Source: Actinomycetes bacterium (GTDB lineage Bacteria > Actinomycetota > Acidimicrobiia > Acidimicrobiales > RAAP-2). From it: a DNA stretch of 64,000 nt. The DNA lies in assembly GCA_021791895.1 (NCBI GenBank), contig JAJYVS010000002.1:1-64000 (forward strand), given 5' to 3'. The notes under the pieces are model-generated. The model did not search any database. It saw only the letters and a list, made by a program, of their open reading frames with translations, and had not been told where the DNA came from. Position numbers and translations under genes: made by a program. Positions 63,104 to 64,000 of the stretch are shown here, piece after piece; the first letter of the stretch is position 1; every line of letters starts with the position of its first letter.

Positions 63104-63784
63104 ATGCTCACTAAGACCGTCACTCCGCCCACTCGAAGCCCGCGCTCTCGGCGCCTCGGCGCCACCGAGCGGCGCGAGCAACTGGTGCTCACCGCGCAAC
63201 GCCTCTTCGGTGAGCGCGGCTACCGCGCGACAACCATGGAGGACATCGCCCAGGCAGCCGGGGTCACCAAGCCCCTCCTCTACCAGCACTTCACGTCCAA
63301 GCGCGCCCTGTATCTGGAGCTCCTCCAGCAGGTGTCGCGCGAACTGCTCGCCGGGCTGCGTTCGGCGCACGGCAAGGCGGGCAGCCCGCGCGAGCTCGTG
63401 GAAAACGGCTATCGCGCCTATTTCGAGATGCTCGTGACCCACGCCGACGCGTTCCGGCTGCTCTTCGGGCGCCACGCCCCCGACGACCCCGAGTTGTTGG
63501 GTGCAGTCCGGGCGGTCGAGCACGAGGTGCTCGAGGTGATCGAATCCAAGATTCCCGGGACCCTCGGGGTCGAGCACCGCCGGTTGCTCGCCTACGCGCT
63601 CATCGGCATGGCCGAGGGCGGCTCACACTTCTGGGTCGACTCGACCCGCAAGGGTGCTCAGGCGACCGCGGCGGACGTGGAACTCCTCGCGAAGAGGATC
63701 GCTGACATGGCATGGAAGGGTCTGCGCGGCATCGAGGTCGGGAACGACGTCGGACTCACAACAGCCGGGCCAACCGTTCGGTGA
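63104..63784 (+). CDS. TetR-family transcriptional regulator
   Basis: A 226-residue regulator. The HTH is RGYRATTMEDIAQAAGVTKP followed by LLYQHFTSKRALYLELL, and the C-terminal ligand domain is full length. ATG at 63104; a TAGCCT -10-like hexamer lies at 63084-63089. The 3' end overlaps the convergent phosphatase gene by 29 nt. Its target is not evident. Confidence 0.9.
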   Translation: MLTKTVTPPTRSPRSRRLGATERREQLVLTAQRLFGERGYRATTMEDIAQAAGVTKPLLYQHFTSKRALYLELLQQVSRELLAGLRSAHGKAGSPRELVENGYRAYFEMLVTHADAFRLLFGRHAPDDPELLGAVRAVEHEVLEVIESKIPGTLGVEHRRLLAYALIGMAEGGSHFWVDSTRKGAQATAADVELLAKRIADMAWKGLRGIEVGNDVGLTTAGPTVR

Positions 63785-64000
63785 GGGTCCAGAGCTCCTG
63801 CGCGCAGGCCACGTAGACCTCGACGTCACCCCCGGCGGGGTCGGCGACGTCCTCGCCCGGGTTGAGTGGGAGATCGGCCAGACCGAGCGACCTGACGCGC
63901 CGAGACAGGTCACCGCCACCGGGTTCGAGACGGGCGCACAGCTGCCGGATGGTGGCGCAGCAGTCGGCGACCTCGGGGTGGTGCCGGCGGACGAAGCGCA
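63756..64000 (-). CDS. Low-molecular-weight protein tyrosine/arginine phosphatase-like, C-terminal part
   Basis: The gene runs off the window edge; 80 residues are visible in a frame not listed in the ORF track. The segment NPGEDVADPAGGDVEVYVAC followed by AQELWTLTERLARLL resembles the conserved DP-containing end of low-molecular-weight phosphatases (compare DIxDPxGGxxxxYxxxxxEI), where the aspartate is the general acid. The catalytic N-terminal Cx5R loop is outside the window. The family dephosphorylates tyrosine or arginine, or reduces arsenate. Confidence 0.6.
   Translation of the reverse strand, partial: RFVRRHHPEVADCCATIRQLCARLEPGGGDLSRRVRSLGLADLPLNPGEDVADPAGGDVEVYVACAQELWTLTERLARLL

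Overview
The window is about 64 kb of high-GC DNA with dense, often overlapping genes. It reads as a chromosomal segment of an actinobacterium. The markers are a WhiB1-like regulator next to a PdtaS-like kinase, the actinobacterial trio histidine phosphatase / DUF3090 / SCO1664 family, DUF3107, a tandem pair of Get3/ArsA-like ATPases, and a tRNA-Arg / argS / lysA / hom / thrC neighbourhood. A coenzyme-F420-type FrhB-like protein and a complete System I (Ccm) cytochrome c maturation operon, which is uncommon in actinobacteria, make an Acidimicrobiia-like lineage my best guess; that placement is inference.

Layout. 1-0.9 kb: the tail of an IS110-type transposase, a hairpin-rich non-coding stretch and a truncated TetR gene. 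1-4.2 kb: a ugp-like sugar/glycerol-phosphate importer (two permeases and a Tat-exported binding protein, no ATPase). 4.3-6.6 kb: a multiply broken CHASE-GGDEF-EAL gene carrying a perfect 52-bp palindrome. 6.5-14 kb: thrC, hom and lysA (aspartate-family amino acids), tRNA-Arg(CCG), a decayed methyltransferase, an esterase and argS. 14-22 kb: aconitase, a PIG-L deacetylase, a DEAD-box helicase, an MFS exporter, an Fpg-like glycosylase and peroxiredoxin Q.

22-32 kb is the main accessory block. Five tightly packed genes encode an ethylbenzene-dehydrogenase-like class II molybdoenzyme without a Tat signal or partner subunits, an SCP2-type thiolase, an acyl-CoA ligase, a nitroreductase and an acyl-CoA dehydrogenase. 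A FEN-like nuclease and an FrhB-type Fe-S/flavin protein follow. I read the five genes as an uncharacterised CoA-dependent catabolic pathway.

32-51 kb: a divergent UdgB / histidine phosphatase pair sharing one -10 region, a polymer O-acetylation pair (SGNH + MBOAT), etfBA, a GDPD, whiB1 with CRP-type sites, pdtaS, a PHP protein, the Get3-like pair, a dNTPase, an SDR, and an Fe-S group (Mrp, SufR-like regulator, cysteine desulfurase). 51.7-59.4 kb: ccdA-ccmABCDEFGHI, nearly all translationally coupled.

59.5-64 kb: GDP-mannose 4,6-dehydratase interrupted in frame by a 330-residue intein, an XRE regulator, a glycosyltransferase, a TetR regulator and the end of a low-molecular-weight phosphatase gene. 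The intein and the molybdoenzyme cluster are the two most interesting items. Several genes show a TANNNT -10 hexamer only 6-8 nt before the start codon, which suggests frequent leaderless transcription.
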